This document shows, piece after piece, positions 49,308 to 58,440 of a DNA stretch of 64,000 nucleotides. The notes under the pieces are model-generated. The model did no database searches. It was not told the origin of the DNA and was given only the letters and a program-made list of their open reading frames with translations. Both the position numbers and the translations under genes were made by a program. The stretch comes from JAKPUX01 sp035353815. Its GTDB lineage: Bacteria > Zhuqueibacterota > Zhuqueibacteria > Residuimicrobiales > Residuimicrobiaceae. Every line of letters begins with the position of its first letter. The first letter of the stretch is position 1. The DNA is taken from contig DAOQAG010000023.1 of the NCBI GenBank assembly GCA_035353815.1, forward strand, positions 1 to 64,000, given 5' to 3'.

Positions 49308-51009
49308 AGCGAACGTTGATATAGAGATGGCGTTTGATCTTGTTGGTTGGCGTTTTTTCGAAAGGTTCGGGGTGTTCAACGAAGGCCTGGAGCCGGCTGA
49401 AACTCGGCAGCCTGAGGTTAACCTGCTGGCGGATCTGTTCGAGCAGGTCGCGCACCATTTTATCGGCATCGTTGGGATCCATGTTGCTGCGCGAAAAGTT
49501 CTGATCGATGAAATCGTAATCGAGGTAGACCATGGCTGTGAGTTTGTTCTTGTCCATATGGACCAGAGCTTCCTGGATATAGGGCGACTGGGAGATCTCC
49601 TGCTCGACCACTTCCGGATAGATGTTTTCTCCGGAGGGGCCGATCAGGACATTTTTCGAACGCCCCTTGATGAAGAGATAGCCGTCTTCGTCGAACAGTC
49701 CCAAATCACCGGTCTTGAGCCAGCCCTCCTCGAGGAAGGCTTCCCGGGTGGTTGCGGCATTTTTGAGATAGCCCTGCATGACGATATCGCCCTTGACGAG
49801 GATCTCGCCAATGCCGGTCTGGGGATCGGGATGGTGGATGGAGATGGTGATGCCGGGAATCGGTTTACCGCACGAGCCCATCTTGACGGTCTCCATGGGA
49901 TTGATGGTCATGATCGGCGAAGTCTCCGTCATGCCATAACCGCAGGAGTAGCTGATGCCGGCGTCGCGGAGGAATATCTCTGTATCGGGATTGAGGGCGG
50001 CGCCGCCGAACATGAAGAAGCGCAGTTTCCCTCCGAACGAGCTGATGAGTTTTTTCCCCGCCATTTTGTGCAGTTTTTTGCGGAAATAGGAATTCTTGAA
50101 GAGCGAGTTGAGCACTTTTTTGCTCTTGATTTGCGGGACGATTTTTTTGCGGTAGATTTTGTCGACCACCAGGGGCACGGTGAGCACGCCGGTGGGGTGA
50201 ACGGAGGACATGGCCGACAGCAGTTTGGCCGGGGTGGGCAATCCCTTGAGATAATAGATGGAGATGCCGACGGCCAGCGGGCACAGCATACCCCCGGTAG
50301 CCTCATAGGCGTGGGCAAGGGGCAGGATGCTCAGAAAGCGGTCGTTGCTGTCAATGTGAAAGCGTTCGATGCTGTGCACGACGTCGAAGGTGATGTTGCG
50401 GTGGGTGAGCATGACCCCCTTGGAGTTTCCGGTCGTGCCGGAGGTATAGATGATGATCGCCAGGTCCTCTTCCTGAGGCGGATTTATGCGCTCGAAGGCT
50501 TCACTGGCGGGAAAGGGCAGCGTTTTTTTATCTGCGGGCAGGAATTGTGTCTCCTTGGCCAGCAGGGAGGTGCGCTGTTTTCTCGCCTCCTCAACGCTCC
50601 AGTCCTCGAGAGAAAAGAGGGCGCGGAGTTCCGAATTTTCCAGGTCCTCCAGCTTGCTGCGCATCTTGGTGGCGACGAAGGCGGCGATTGCTTCGGAATG
50701 GCGGATGATATGGCGTGTATCCTCATCGGAGAAGCCGGTGAGGATGGGAACGGCGACAGCGCCCATGCAAGTGACCGCGAGGTAGGCGATGACCCAGTTG
50801 GGGCTATTGTCGCCGAGAATCACCACCCGGTCGCCCGGCTTGATCTCGTAGGCCAGCAGCAAGGTGATGGTTTCCGCGATCCGAGATTTCATCTGGCTGT
50901 AGGTGATCGGTTGTTCCTCAACGCTCGCGATTGCTGGCAGGTTGCCATACTGTTGGAAGCTGCGCTCCATCAGATGGCGAATGGTTAGCTGATTCAGTTC
51001 AACAAACAT
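49306..51009 (-). CDS. AMP-binding long-chain acyl-CoA synthetase-like protein
   Basis: A 567-residue adenylate-forming enzyme (ANL family). ATP-binding YTSGTTGNSKGVMLTH, then GYGMTETSP, the TGDLG motif (GWLKTGDLGLFDEDGY) and the C-terminal hinge FIKGRSKNVLIGPSGENIYP are all present, with a final Lys in PTNKIKRH. It should activate fatty acids or similar acids as AMP and CoA esters. ATG 51009 has AAGGA upstream; longer frames add unrelated residues. It lies 55 bases downstream of the glycosyltransferase gene. Confidence 0.92.
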   Translation of the reverse strand: MFVELNQLTIRHLMERSFQQYGNLPAIASVEEQPITYSQMKSRIAETITLLLAYEIKPGDRVVILGDNSPNWVIAYLAVTCMGAVAVPILTGFSDEDTRHIIRHSEAIAAFVATKMRSKLEDLENSELRALFSLEDWSVEEARKQRTSLLAKETQFLPADKKTLPFPASEAFERINPPQEEDLAIIIYTSGTTGNSKGVMLTHRNITFDVVHSIERFHIDSNDRFLSILPLAHAYEATGGMLCPLAVGISIYYLKGLPTPAKLLSAMSSVHPTGVLTVPLVVDKIYRKKIVPQIKSKKVLNSLFKNSYFRKKLHKMAGKKLISSFGGKLRFFMFGGAALNPDTEIFLRDAGISYSCGYGMTETSPIMTINPMETVKMGSCGKPIPGITISIHHPDPQTGIGEILVKGDIVMQGYLKNAATTREAFLEEGWLKTGDLGLFDEDGYLFIKGRSKNVLIGPSGENIYPEVVEQEISQSPYIQEALVHMDKNKLTAMVYLDYDFIDQNFSRSNMDPNDADKMVRDLLEQIRQQVNLRLPSFSRLQAFVEHPEPFEKTPTNKIKRHLYINVR

Positions 51010-51064
51010 CGTCTCGTCCTTTTTGTTTAGGATGAACAATCCATCGCGGCAGCGGCTGCATTTG

Positions 51065-52195
51065 TCATTTCGTGATAAAGCCGGTGATAGCCGCAGCGAG
51101 AGTTTCCCAGGAATACTTTTTTTTGTGAAGGCGGATGCATTCTGCAAAATCGATCTGATCTCGGACCTCATAAAAATGGAGGATGGCCTGCGCCAGTGCA
51201 TGGCTGTCCCGGGCCGGCACGACGAAACCGGTCCGGCCCGCATCGATCACCTCGGGCAGGCCGCCGACATCGGTGGTGATCACGGGCTTGTTAAAGTTAT
51301 AGGCGATCTGGATGATCCCGCTCTGGGTGGCCGAAATGTAGGGCAGTACGGTCACGTCGGCGGCAGCGAAGTAGAGGCCGACCTCCTCATTGGGGATATA
51401 ATCGGCTTTGAGCAGGATGGCCTCCTCGAGTCCAAGATCCCGGATTTGCTGGCGGTATTTCGCTTCGTCTTCATAAAATTCGCCGGCAATGATGAGTTTT
51501 GCCGCCAGCTGAGGGCGAATCTCGGCCAGGGCTTCGATCAGATAGTGCAGGCCCTTGTAGGCGCGGATATAGCCGAAAAAGAGAAGGATCTTTTCATCCG
51601 GCGCCAGATGCAGCTGGGCCCGGGCCGTTGCCGGGGCGTAGGTGTCCGCAAAGATCTCATAGACGGGATGGGGGACCAGTTTGAAGGCCGCGCGGGGCTT
51701 GTATTTGAGCAGATCGTTTTCGACGGTCTGGGACTGAACGATAAAATAATCCACCTTCCAGAGGCCCCACCGGGTGAGCAGCCAGTCGACGAGCGGAATC
51801 TGCTCGTGGGGCACGATATTATCGCCGATATACAACGATTTGCTCCGGGTGAAGAGTCGGGTGAGCAGGACGATGGTGCCATAACAGGGGGCGAAAAAGG
51901 GCATCCAGTACTTGTAAACGACGAGGTCGGGTGCGCTCCGTTTGATGTGGAGAAAGGTCTGGATCCACGACCACGGATTGATGGAATCGATCAGGGGGTG
52001 AGAAAAAAGTTCGATGGTCTGCTGGCTGCTGTCCTGCTGCGTCTTGCCCGGGAAGAGAAACGCAGGGTACTGGCGCTTGAAGGAGACAATTTCTACCTCA
52101 TGGCCCGCCTCCACGAGTTTTTTATAGAGCAGTGCAACATAATGGGCGATGCCGCCGCGCATGGGGAAGGCGGTGCCGACCAGAGTGATCTTCAT
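51065..52195 (-). CDS. Family 4 glycosyltransferase
   Basis: A 376-residue GT-B enzyme starting ITLVGTAFPMRGGIAHY, with the second-domain block ILLFFGYIRAYKGLHYLIEA, then VLPYISATQSGIIQIAYNF and ITTDVGGLPEVI. The gene overlaps the heptose kinase by four bases (ATGA), so it may transfer the heptose made by the next two genes. Which sugar and acceptor are used is inferred only from this order. Confidence 0.9.
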   Translation of the reverse strand: MKITLVGTAFPMRGGIAHYVALLYKKLVEAGHEVEIVSFKRQYPAFLFPGKTQQDSSQQTIELFSHPLIDSINPWSWIQTFLHIKRSAPDLVVYKYWMPFFAPCYGTIVLLTRLFTRSKSLYIGDNIVPHEQIPLVDWLLTRWGLWKVDYFIVQSQTVENDLLKYKPRAAFKLVPHPVYEIFADTYAPATARAQLHLAPDEKILLFFGYIRAYKGLHYLIEALAEIRPQLAAKLIIAGEFYEDEAKYRQQIRDLGLEEAILLKADYIPNEEVGLYFAAADVTVLPYISATQSGIIQIAYNFNKPVITTDVGGLPEVIDAGRTGFVVPARDSHALAQAILHFYEVRDQIDFAECIRLHKKKYSWETLAAAITGFITK

Positions 52196-53199
52196 TTTTT
52201 CTCCCAGAGTTGCAGACCACGCGGCTCGAAGCTGAACTTGACGACCTCGCCGCCCGCTTTTTCGAGCGCCGCGGCGACGTGATGTTTTTTATCGAAGGGG
52301 CAATAGAAGAGGAGAAAACCGCCCCCTCCGGCCCCGAGGATTTTCCCGCCCAGAGCGCCGTGTTCGCGGCCGATTTCATAGAGGAGATCAATCTGGGTGC
52401 TGGAGATATTGGCATCGAGGTTTTTTTTATGCAACCAGGCCGTGTGCAGGAGCTGGCCGAAATCATCGAGTTCTCCCCGCAGCAGGCAATTTTTCATCTC
52501 GATGGTCAGGCTTTTCATCTGATCCAGCGCGGCGACGACCGCCGGTTTGCGTTCCTGGTAGGAGCGGGTCTGGTTGGCGACGATATTGGCAGAGAGGCGG
52601 GTTTTGCCGGTGTAGCAGAGGAGGAGGTTGTACTCCAGCTCATTGATGATCGAATCCCGGATACGCAAGGGGTTGACGACGACGGCTTTATCGAAGAATT
52701 CGATATAGTTAAAGCCGCCGAAGGTTGCGGCATACTGGTCTTGTTTGCCGCCGGCAATCTGCAGATCGATGCGTTCGATCTGATAGGTTAATTCGGCGAT
52801 ATCATAATCGGTGAGCGGCTGGTTCTGCCACTGCTTGAAGAGCCCGACCATGGCCACCGTCATCGTCGATGAGGAACCGAGGCCGGAGCCCGGAGGGGCA
52901 TCCGAGTGGAGGAAGAGGTCGAGGCCCCTGCGGGGCGAGAAATGGCGCAAGACCGCCTTGGCCAGGTCCAGCTCGCCATTGAAGGGCGGCACATCGCCGG
53001 GCTGGAAGGAGGTGACCAGATCATAATCCAGCGAGCGGATCGAGATGCGGGATTCTGCCACCTCGATCAGCGAGGCATAGGCGAAGCGGTCGATGGTGGC
53101 GCTGAGCACGGCGCCGCCCTTTTCCCGGGGATAGGGATCGACATCGGTGCCGCCGCCGCAAAAGCTGATGCGCAGGGGCGCTTTGGCGCGAATGATCAT
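52192..53199 (-). CDS. hddA: GHMP kinase, D-glycero-D-manno-heptose 7-phosphate kinase-like
   Basis: A 335-residue GHMP kinase. It opens APLRISFCGGGTDVDPYP, and the ATP loop is PPGSGLGSSST; GAGGGGFLLFY closes the fold. The HddA family makes heptose 1,7-bisphosphate in the GDP-heptose route, and the nucleotidyltransferase that follows upstream in the same unit fits this. GmhA and GmhB genes are not in the window. Fucose- or galactose-type GHMP kinases are less likely because of the GGGTD start and pairing. Confidence 0.85.
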   Translation of the reverse strand: MIIRAKAPLRISFCGGGTDVDPYPREKGGAVLSATIDRFAYASLIEVAESRISIRSLDYDLVTSFQPGDVPPFNGELDLAKAVLRHFSPRRGLDLFLHSDAPPGSGLGSSSTMTVAMVGLFKQWQNQPLTDYDIAELTYQIERIDLQIAGGKQDQYAATFGGFNYIEFFDKAVVVNPLRIRDSIINELEYNLLLCYTGKTRLSANIVANQTRSYQERKPAVVAALDQMKSLTIEMKNCLLRGELDDFGQLLHTAWLHKKNLDANISSTQIDLLYEIGREHGALGGKILGAGGGGFLLFYCPFDKKHHVAAALEKAGGEVVKFSFEPRGLQLWEKK

Positions 53200-53909
53200 C
53201 GAGGCTCGTTGATTTTGAAAAAGCCGGGCAGCGTCGCGCGGGCTTGCGCGAGGCGTTGCGGGGTTCCAATATCGAGAAAAAATCCCGTGGTGGTGCAGCC
53301 GAAACAGCGGCCGGTTGCGACCAGCAGGGGAAAGGTTTCATGTTCGATGGATACCGGGCGTCCGGGCGGGATCATCTCCAGGGCCTCCCGGTTCAGGAGA
53401 TAGACCCCGCCATTGATGAGGCCCTGTCCACCGGGTTTCTTTTCGGAGAAGGCGAGGATCTGTCCCGTCTCCGCCATGCGCAGGGCGCCATAATCATCCC
53501 GGACCGGCACGGGTATGGCGGCAATGGAGGCCAGTGCCTGGTGCTGGCGATGAAAATCGGCAAAAGTCTTTAGGTCCAGTTCGAGAAAGGAATCGCCGTT
53601 GCAGACGAGATTTTCCTCCACGGCATGCGCCTCGGCGTTTTTAAGCGCGCCGCCGGTGCCAAGCGGTTCGTTTTCCAGGGAATAAGCCAAGCGGGCGCCC
53701 CAGGCACGTCCTTCCCCGAAATGGCGGCGAATCTGCTCCGCGCCATAGCCCACGCAAAAGACGATATCGAGGAGGCCCTGGCGCGTCAGATCGGCCACAA
53801 GGTATTCGAGAAAGGGGCGGCCGCCGATCTCGATCATCGCTTTGGGCCGGGTGATGCCGAGGCTGCGCAGGCGCGTGCCCAGGCCGCCCACCAGAATAAA
53901 AGCCTTCAT
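53196..53909 (-). CDS. hddC: Sugar-nucleotidyltransferase, heptose 1-phosphate guanylyltransferase-like
   Basis: A 237-residue nucleotidyltransferase with the activating loop LVGGLGTRL, then ITRPKAMIEIGGRPFLEYL, CNGDSFLE and FLDIGTP. HddC activates D-glycero-alpha-D-manno-heptose 1-phosphate with GTP for S-layer or O-antigen glycans. Overlap with the kinase gene (ATGA) supports this reading, though mannose-1-phosphate or glucose-1-phosphate enzymes share the fold. ATG 53909 was chosen because the family begins MKAFILVGG. Confidence 0.78.
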   Translation of the reverse strand: MKAFILVGGLGTRLRSLGITRPKAMIEIGGRPFLEYLVADLTRQGLLDIVFCVGYGAEQIRRHFGEGRAWGARLAYSLENEPLGTGGALKNAEAHAVEENLVCNGDSFLELDLKTFADFHRQHQALASIAAIPVPVRDDYGALRMAETGQILAFSEKKPGGQGLINGGVYLLNREALEMIPPGRPVSIEHETFPLLVATGRCFGCTTTGFFLDIGTPQRLAQARATLPGFFKINEPR

Positions 53910-53975
53910 AAGCCGGTGATCCTGCAAGCAAGGTGGTGTGTGCCGGTAAAATGGCATCCGGGCCGCAAGGCCCGG

Positions 53976-55766
53976 CTAAAGCTCCACGATCAGGATCTGT
54001 TTGACGCTGTCGCGGAGAATCTCGATACTGATGCGCTGCCCGACGCGGAAATCGGCGAGGCGGTTCATATATTCATAAATATCGCCCACCGGTTTGCCCT
54101 CCATGGCGATGATAATGTCACCCTTTTTCATGCCGGCGCGGGCCGCGGGGCGGCCTGGCATGACCGCGTCCGCGCGCAATCCCTTGATCCCGGTGGAGGC
54201 AAAATCGGGCATGATGCCCAGAGTGACCTTGAAGCGGCGCATGTTCGCCGGCGGTTCCTTGGGGCCGGCTTCCTGGAAAACGAGACGTTCGCTCTGGTCG
54301 GCGGCGTGCCGGCTGAGATCAAAGGCCAGGCTGGTCACGGCCTGCTCCCCCGAAGCGTTAATTCGGAAGGCATCATCGTCCGGTGTGTGGTACTCGGGGG
54401 AGATATTGGTCCAGAGGAAAAGAACCGGGATATCCTTGCCATAGAAAGAGGCATGATCCGAGGGGCCATAGCCCTCCGGGGAGAGGTTCATCTGGAGGTG
54501 ATAGGGAGCGGCCAGGGTTTGCACCAGATCTCCCAGCCCGACGGCAGTGCCGGTGCCGCCGCAGGTCACGGCGCGGGAATCGGGATTGAGCCGGCCCACC
54601 ATATCGAGATTGATCATCAACTGCACCCGGGTGAGATCGATCAGGGGATTATTGACGAAATACTTGGAGCCGAGCAAGCCCATTTCCTCTCCGGAAAAGG
54701 CGATGAAGAGGAGGGAGCGTTTGGGCTTTTGGCTTGCGGCGGCCCATTTTTCCGCCAGTTCGAGCAGGGCGGCGACGCCCGAGGCGTTGTCGTCGGCGCC
54801 GTTGTGGATGGCGAGGGTGTCCGGTCGGCGCGATCCGGAGCCGGGGCCGCCCAGGCCGAGGTGATCATAATGGGCGCCGATGATCACATATTCTTGCCGC
54901 AGCAGCGGATCACTCCCGGGTAGCTCGGCTACGACATTGTGGGTGCGGCCCATGTGCCGAATGACTTCCGCCTGACCGTCAACGGTGCAGGTGAGTGGAA
55001 GCGGCACCGGCTGCAGCGTGGTATCGAGGGTGTGCTGGAGCGCGCCCAGGCTGGTGCCGCTCCGTTGCAGGAGGCGTTCGGCCAGCGACCGGCGGATCTG
55101 GAAGACCGGAAGGCCCATGCTGACCACCCCCTGTTCGGCGCGGAGCGGCAGGAGCGCATCCTCCTGGTCCTGGGCTTCTCCCGTGACAAAAAGGATCCCG
55201 GCGGCGCCGCTATCCTTGGCGTTCTGGGCTTTTTTCCGCAGCGAGCGCGCCGCTTCATACGGATCGCGCCCGGCGGGTTGGGGGGGGCCGTCACGAAGGA
55301 TGAGGGCCCATTGACCTGCTGGTGCGGCAGCGAAATCCTGCCAGGTGAGCGAATCCGTCTGAATCGAAAAGCCGTATCCTGCAAAATAGACGCCGGCGGA
55401 GAGCGCCTGGTTGTCGCTGAAATCAAGGGGAATGAACTCCCCGGGGCTGGCGGCGACGCCGTCGATCGTCAGGTGGTTGTTCTCGCCGGCCGAGAGACGG
55501 TTGAGCACCTCAAAGGTCTGGTAGCCCTGGTCGCCGAGGAGGGTGAGGCCCGCGCGGCTGAACTGCTCTTTGATATAGGCGGCGGCGGTTTCGGCTTCGG
55601 GGCTGCCGGCGCGGCGGCCCTTGAGCGCGTCGCTGGCCAGATAGGAGATGTGATCCTGGATCTCGGGGGCGGTGATCTCCGGCTGTACCTCCTGAGCGGG
55701 CAGCAGCGCAGCCCGGCCGAACTGCAATGCGAAGAGAACGAGAGCGGTGGAGCGAAATATGGGCAT
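53976..55766 (-). CDS. Secreted M28 peptidase with PA and PDZ domains
   Basis: A 596-residue exported zinc aminopeptidase. A signal peptide ends near LLPAQE. An N-terminal M28 part is interrupted by a PA-like insert (about 140-235). The metal site is AHYDHLGLG, NGADDNASGV, FSGEEMG, NLDMVG and the His in EYHTPDDD. A C-terminal PDZ domain (about 505-590: GRPAARAGMKKGDIIIAMEGKP) is seen. AAGGA precedes the ATG. It lies 110 bases after the ATP-grasp operon and may be co-transcribed, with a possible own -10 (TATACT) in that gap. Confidence 0.9.
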   Translation of the reverse strand: MPIFRSTALVLFALQFGRAALLPAQEVQPEITAPEIQDHISYLASDALKGRRAGSPEAETAAAYIKEQFSRAGLTLLGDQGYQTFEVLNRLSAGENNHLTIDGVAASPGEFIPLDFSDNQALSAGVYFAGYGFSIQTDSLTWQDFAAAPAGQWALILRDGPPQPAGRDPYEAARSLRKKAQNAKDSGAAGILFVTGEAQDQEDALLPLRAEQGVVSMGLPVFQIRRSLAERLLQRSGTSLGALQHTLDTTLQPVPLPLTCTVDGQAEVIRHMGRTHNVVAELPGSDPLLRQEYVIIGAHYDHLGLGGPGSGSRRPDTLAIHNGADDNASGVAALLELAEKWAAASQKPKRSLLFIAFSGEEMGLLGSKYFVNNPLIDLTRVQLMINLDMVGRLNPDSRAVTCGGTGTAVGLGDLVQTLAAPYHLQMNLSPEGYGPSDHASFYGKDIPVLFLWTNISPEYHTPDDDAFRINASGEQAVTSLAFDLSRHAADQSERLVFQEAGPKEPPANMRRFKVTLGIMPDFASTGIKGLRADAVMPGRPAARAGMKKGDIIIAMEGKPVGDIYEYMNRLADFRVGQRISIEILRDSVKQILIVEL

Positions 55767-55876
55767 GGAATGGTCCTTTAGCTGTCAAATCAATAGTATA
55801 GAAAAGTTACGCATGAATGGGGAAAAGGGCAAGTGATATTCCTCGCTTTGAAACTGGACCCGGAAAAACCGGCGGG

Positions 55877-56812
55877 TCAGAGGCAGGCGCAGTGGTCGAC
55901 GAGGCGGTCGACGATCTGCATCACCAGTGCATCAGGCACTCCGTTGACATGGCGTGAACGCATGCGCATATCGCAGATCTCGTTGATAAAATCGATAACC
56001 TGCAGGGAGCCGTCGTGGTCGATGGCGATCTCGGTCGAGAAGAACTGGATCCGTGTGGTTCTGGCGATGTGGGTGACCATCTGCCGAATCTGCTCCAGAT
56101 GTTCGGGGGGGACCGCGCCGGTGGAGCAGGGGCCATAGAGATGGGTGATATCGTCCCACCAGCAAAAGATCAATTTCCCCATGATGAAAAAGATGCGGAA
56201 CCAGGCGCGTTTGTCCTCGAGGATTCGGGGTGCGACCTTTTTCTGTAGCACGATCTTTCCGGTCGGGCTTTTTTTGAGGGCTTCAGCGATATCAAAGGGA
56301 GTGGCGGCATTGAGGATGACGCCCTCACCGCCGCCGCCCTCCGAGGGTTTGATGACGAAAGGAAGTCCCAATTTGTCGGCGGCCAGGGTGAAGGTATTCT
56401 CTGGCGAGTCGCTGCGGGAAGCGATGATGCCGTAGGGGACATTGATGCCGCTGGAAACCAGCTCGAGGTGCATGGTGGCCTTGTCGCGGCACCAGTCGAC
56501 GCGTGCGGGCTCGTTGATGATGGTTGTGCCGCGCCGGGCGAGCAGCTCGAGTACGGGGCGCAAGACGGCGTGTACGTCCGAGGCACGATCGATCACCATC
56601 CTGGGGATATAGGAATCCCGGCTGCTGGCATGTAAAAAGGTGGAGAGCAGTGCCGGAGCATAGCTCTCCACGGTCAAGCCGCGGCGTCTGGCGGCCGCAG
56701 CAAGGTAAAAGATGAAGTCGTCATCGTATTCCCATTCCCAGAGAATGACCAGATCCGGGGCCGGGTCATAATAGGGGGTAGTGTTTGAAGTGTTTTTTCT
56801 CTTTCCGATCAC
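55877..56812 (-). CDS. ATP-grasp enzyme, third ligase of the KamA operon
   Basis: A 311-residue ATP-grasp protein. The two ATP-grasp halves can be traced in PFVIKPSEGGGGEGV and KIVLQKKVAPRI, followed by WWDDITHLYG and the metal-binding FSTEIAIDHDGSLQVIDFINEICDMR. The long open frame before it overlaps kamA; the GTG at 56812, four bases after the kamA stop and preceded by AGGATT, is preferred. It is unlike the two Ddl-like enzymes of the same operon and nearer to RimK-type ligases. It probably forms an amide or peptide bond; substrate unknown. Confidence 0.8.
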   Translation of the reverse strand: MIGKRKNTSNTTPYYDPAPDLVILWEWEYDDDFIFYLAAAARRRGLTVESYAPALLSTFLHASSRDSYIPRMVIDRASDVHAVLRPVLELLARRGTTIINEPARVDWCRDKATMHLELVSSGINVPYGIIASRSDSPENTFTLAADKLGLPFVIKPSEGGGGEGVILNAATPFDIAEALKKSPTGKIVLQKKVAPRILEDKRAWFRIFFIMGKLIFCWWDDITHLYGPCSTGAVPPEHLEQIRQMVTHIARTTRIQFFSTEIAIDHDGSLQVIDFINEICDMRMRSRHVNGVPDALVMQIVDRLVDHCACL

Positions 56813-56816
56813 AATC

Positions 56817-57950
56817 CTAGCAGATGATTTCTTCCAGTTCCGGAAATGCCTCCCGCAGTGGGCATCTCGAGCCTTTGAGCGCAGCAGCGGAGGGTTCTGC
56901 GGTCTTGCCGCCGCCGGTCTGGGGATAGACGAAGAGCTCGCCCTGATAGTTGCGCATGACCACTTTTTCTTCGTCAACCGACTGGACGTAGGCCGGCAAG
57001 AGGGGAATCTTGCCGCCGCCGCCGGGAGCGTCGATGACAAAGGCCGGCACGGCCAGACCGGAGGTCCAGCCGCGGATGGCCTGCATGATCTCCAGTCCCT
57101 TTTCGACGCGGGTTCGCAGGTACTCGGTGCCCTTGACGTAATCCGCCTGATAGATGTAATAGGGCCGGACCCGCACGGTTAAAAGTTTCTGCATCAGGCG
57201 TTTCATTGTCTCAGGATTGTCATTGACGCCCTTGAGCAGAACCGTCTGGTTGCCGAGAGGGATGCCCGCATCGGCCAGCAGGTTCAGGGCGCGAGCGGAC
57301 TCTTCGGTGATCTCATCCGGGTGATTGAAATGAACGTTCATGAAGAGGGGATGATATTTCCTCAACATGTTCACCAGGGCGGGGGTAACGCGCTGCGGCA
57401 GAAAGCAGGGCACCCGCGATCCGATGCGGATGATCTCTATGTGCTTAATAGAACGCAAAGTGGAGAGGATATATTCTAGTTTGCTGTCGGCGAGCATCAG
57501 CGGATCACCGCCGGAGACGATGACATCGCGAATTTCGCTGTGCTGCCGGATGTAGTCGAGGCCATCCTTGATATGGCGCGGATTGATCTTGTCGGAATTA
57601 CCCACCTTGCGCTTCCGCGTGCAAAAACGGCAATAGGAGGCGCAGCTGTGCGAAACCAGAAAGAGGACCCGGTCCGGATAGCGATGGACGATCGAGGGTA
57701 CCGGCGAATCGTTGTCTTCATCCAGGGGATCCGCAATGCCGCTGTTCTCTGCCAGTTCCTGAGGATCCGGAACGATCTGGCGATAGATGGGATCCCCTTT
57801 CTCTTTGATCAGACTGGCATAATAGGGATTGATGCGGAATTTGAATACTTCGGCAACCTTTTTTATCTCTTCGACATCGAGATCGAAGCGTTTGGCAATC
57901 TCTTCGGGCTTGGTGAGACTGCCCCTGAGGAGTTGCTGCCAATCATCCAT
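56817..57950 (-). CDS. KamA-family radical SAM lysine 2,3-aminomutase
   Basis: A 377-residue radical SAM enzyme. The cluster motif is Cys103-x3-Cys107-x2-Cys110. The PLP motif PGGGGK has Lys314. Asp270 (YIYQAD) and Asp307 (VIDAPGGGG) match the two Asp that hold the lysine side-chain amino group in the clostridial enzyme, so lysine to beta-lysine is the likely reaction; glutamate mutases differ there. It is shorter than the 416-residue clostridial KamA. It sits in an operon with three ATP-grasp enzymes and an acetyltransferase. No genes of lysine fermentation or of EF-P modification were seen nearby. Confidence 0.9.
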   Translation of the reverse strand: MDDWQQLLRGSLTKPEEIAKRFDLDVEEIKKVAEVFKFRINPYYASLIKEKGDPIYRQIVPDPQELAENSGIADPLDEDNDSPVPSIVHRYPDRVLFLVSHSCASYCRFCTRKRKVGNSDKINPRHIKDGLDYIRQHSEIRDVIVSGGDPLMLADSKLEYILSTLRSIKHIEIIRIGSRVPCFLPQRVTPALVNMLRKYHPLFMNVHFNHPDEITEESARALNLLADAGIPLGNQTVLLKGVNDNPETMKRLMQKLLTVRVRPYYIYQADYVKGTEYLRTRVEKGLEIMQAIRGWTSGLAVPAFVIDAPGGGGKIPLLPAYVQSVDEEKVVMRNYQGELFVYPQTGGGKTAEPSAAALKGSRCPLREAFPELEEIIC

Positions 57951-57966
57951 TTTCGTAGTTATCCTT

Positions 57967-58440
57967 TCAAGAAAAATACTTGGCGTAGATGACGCGGTCA
58001 TCGTTCATTTGATAATAGCCGGCGATCCGCGCGACTTCCTGATAGTGCTGTTTAAGGTAGAACTGCCGGGTACTTTCGTACTTGGGCTGGGACGAAGTCT
58101 CGATGATCAGTACTCTTCCCTTCTCCTCCTTGATTTTATCTTCAACCCAACGCATCAACCTCTTCCCGTACCCTTTGCCCTGGGCGCCGGGTGAGACGGC
58201 AATCCAATAGAGATCATAAGTGCCCTCGGTCAGGGGAGTCGGCCCCCAGGTGGTGTAGGCCGTTACGGTCCCCTCCTCATCTTCGAGGACGTGCACGCGA
58301 TAGTCTTTTTGTTCAGGACGGCTCAGGAAAAGGTCGATCAGTTCCTCGGCGACGCTCACTTCGGCGTCGGTGAACATGGCGGTTGCGCGAATCAGGAGCA
58401 TGACCTGATCCTTGTCGGCTGCTTGCAAAGGGCGGATCAT
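57967..58440 (-). CDS. GNAT acetyltransferase
   Basis: A 157-residue GNAT enzyme with the acetyl-CoA loop VSPGAQGKGYGKRLM (Q-G-K-G-Y-G) and the typical beta-bulge and C-terminal strands. It overlaps the Ddl-like gene upstream by four bases (ATGA) and precedes kamA by 16 bases. In the osmolyte pathway AblB, a beta-lysine acetyltransferase, pairs with KamA; but AblB proteins are larger, so this is at most an analogue. It may acetylate beta-lysine, the ligated peptide or a carrier. Confidence 0.85.
   Translation of the reverse strand: MIRPLQAADKDQVMLLIRATAMFTDAEVSVAEELIDLFLSRPEQKDYRVHVLEDEEGTVTAYTTWGPTPLTEGTYDLYWIAVSPGAQGKGYGKRLMRWVEDKIKEEKGRVLIIETSSQPKYESTRQFYLKQHYQEVARIAGYYQMNDDRVIYAKYFS

Noticed and set aside
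49327..50988. Long plus-strand open frame opposite the acyl-CoA synthetase
   Set aside because: Antisense shadow of a gene with all ANL motifs; no motif of its own. The same holds for long frames at 22602-24227, 37783-40044 and 44008-45345.
53958..53975. Hairpin CCGGGCC-GCAA-GGCCCGG as a terminator for the M28 gene
   Set aside because: Good 7-base stem but no run of T on the minus strand; left unannotated.
56817..57950. KamA as EpmB (EF-P lysine modification) or part of lysine fermentation
   Set aside because: No epmA, efp, kamDE or kdd/kce genes are near, and the ATP-grasp neighbours do not fit either pathway. AblA/AblB was also considered, but the acetyltransferase is too short for AblB.
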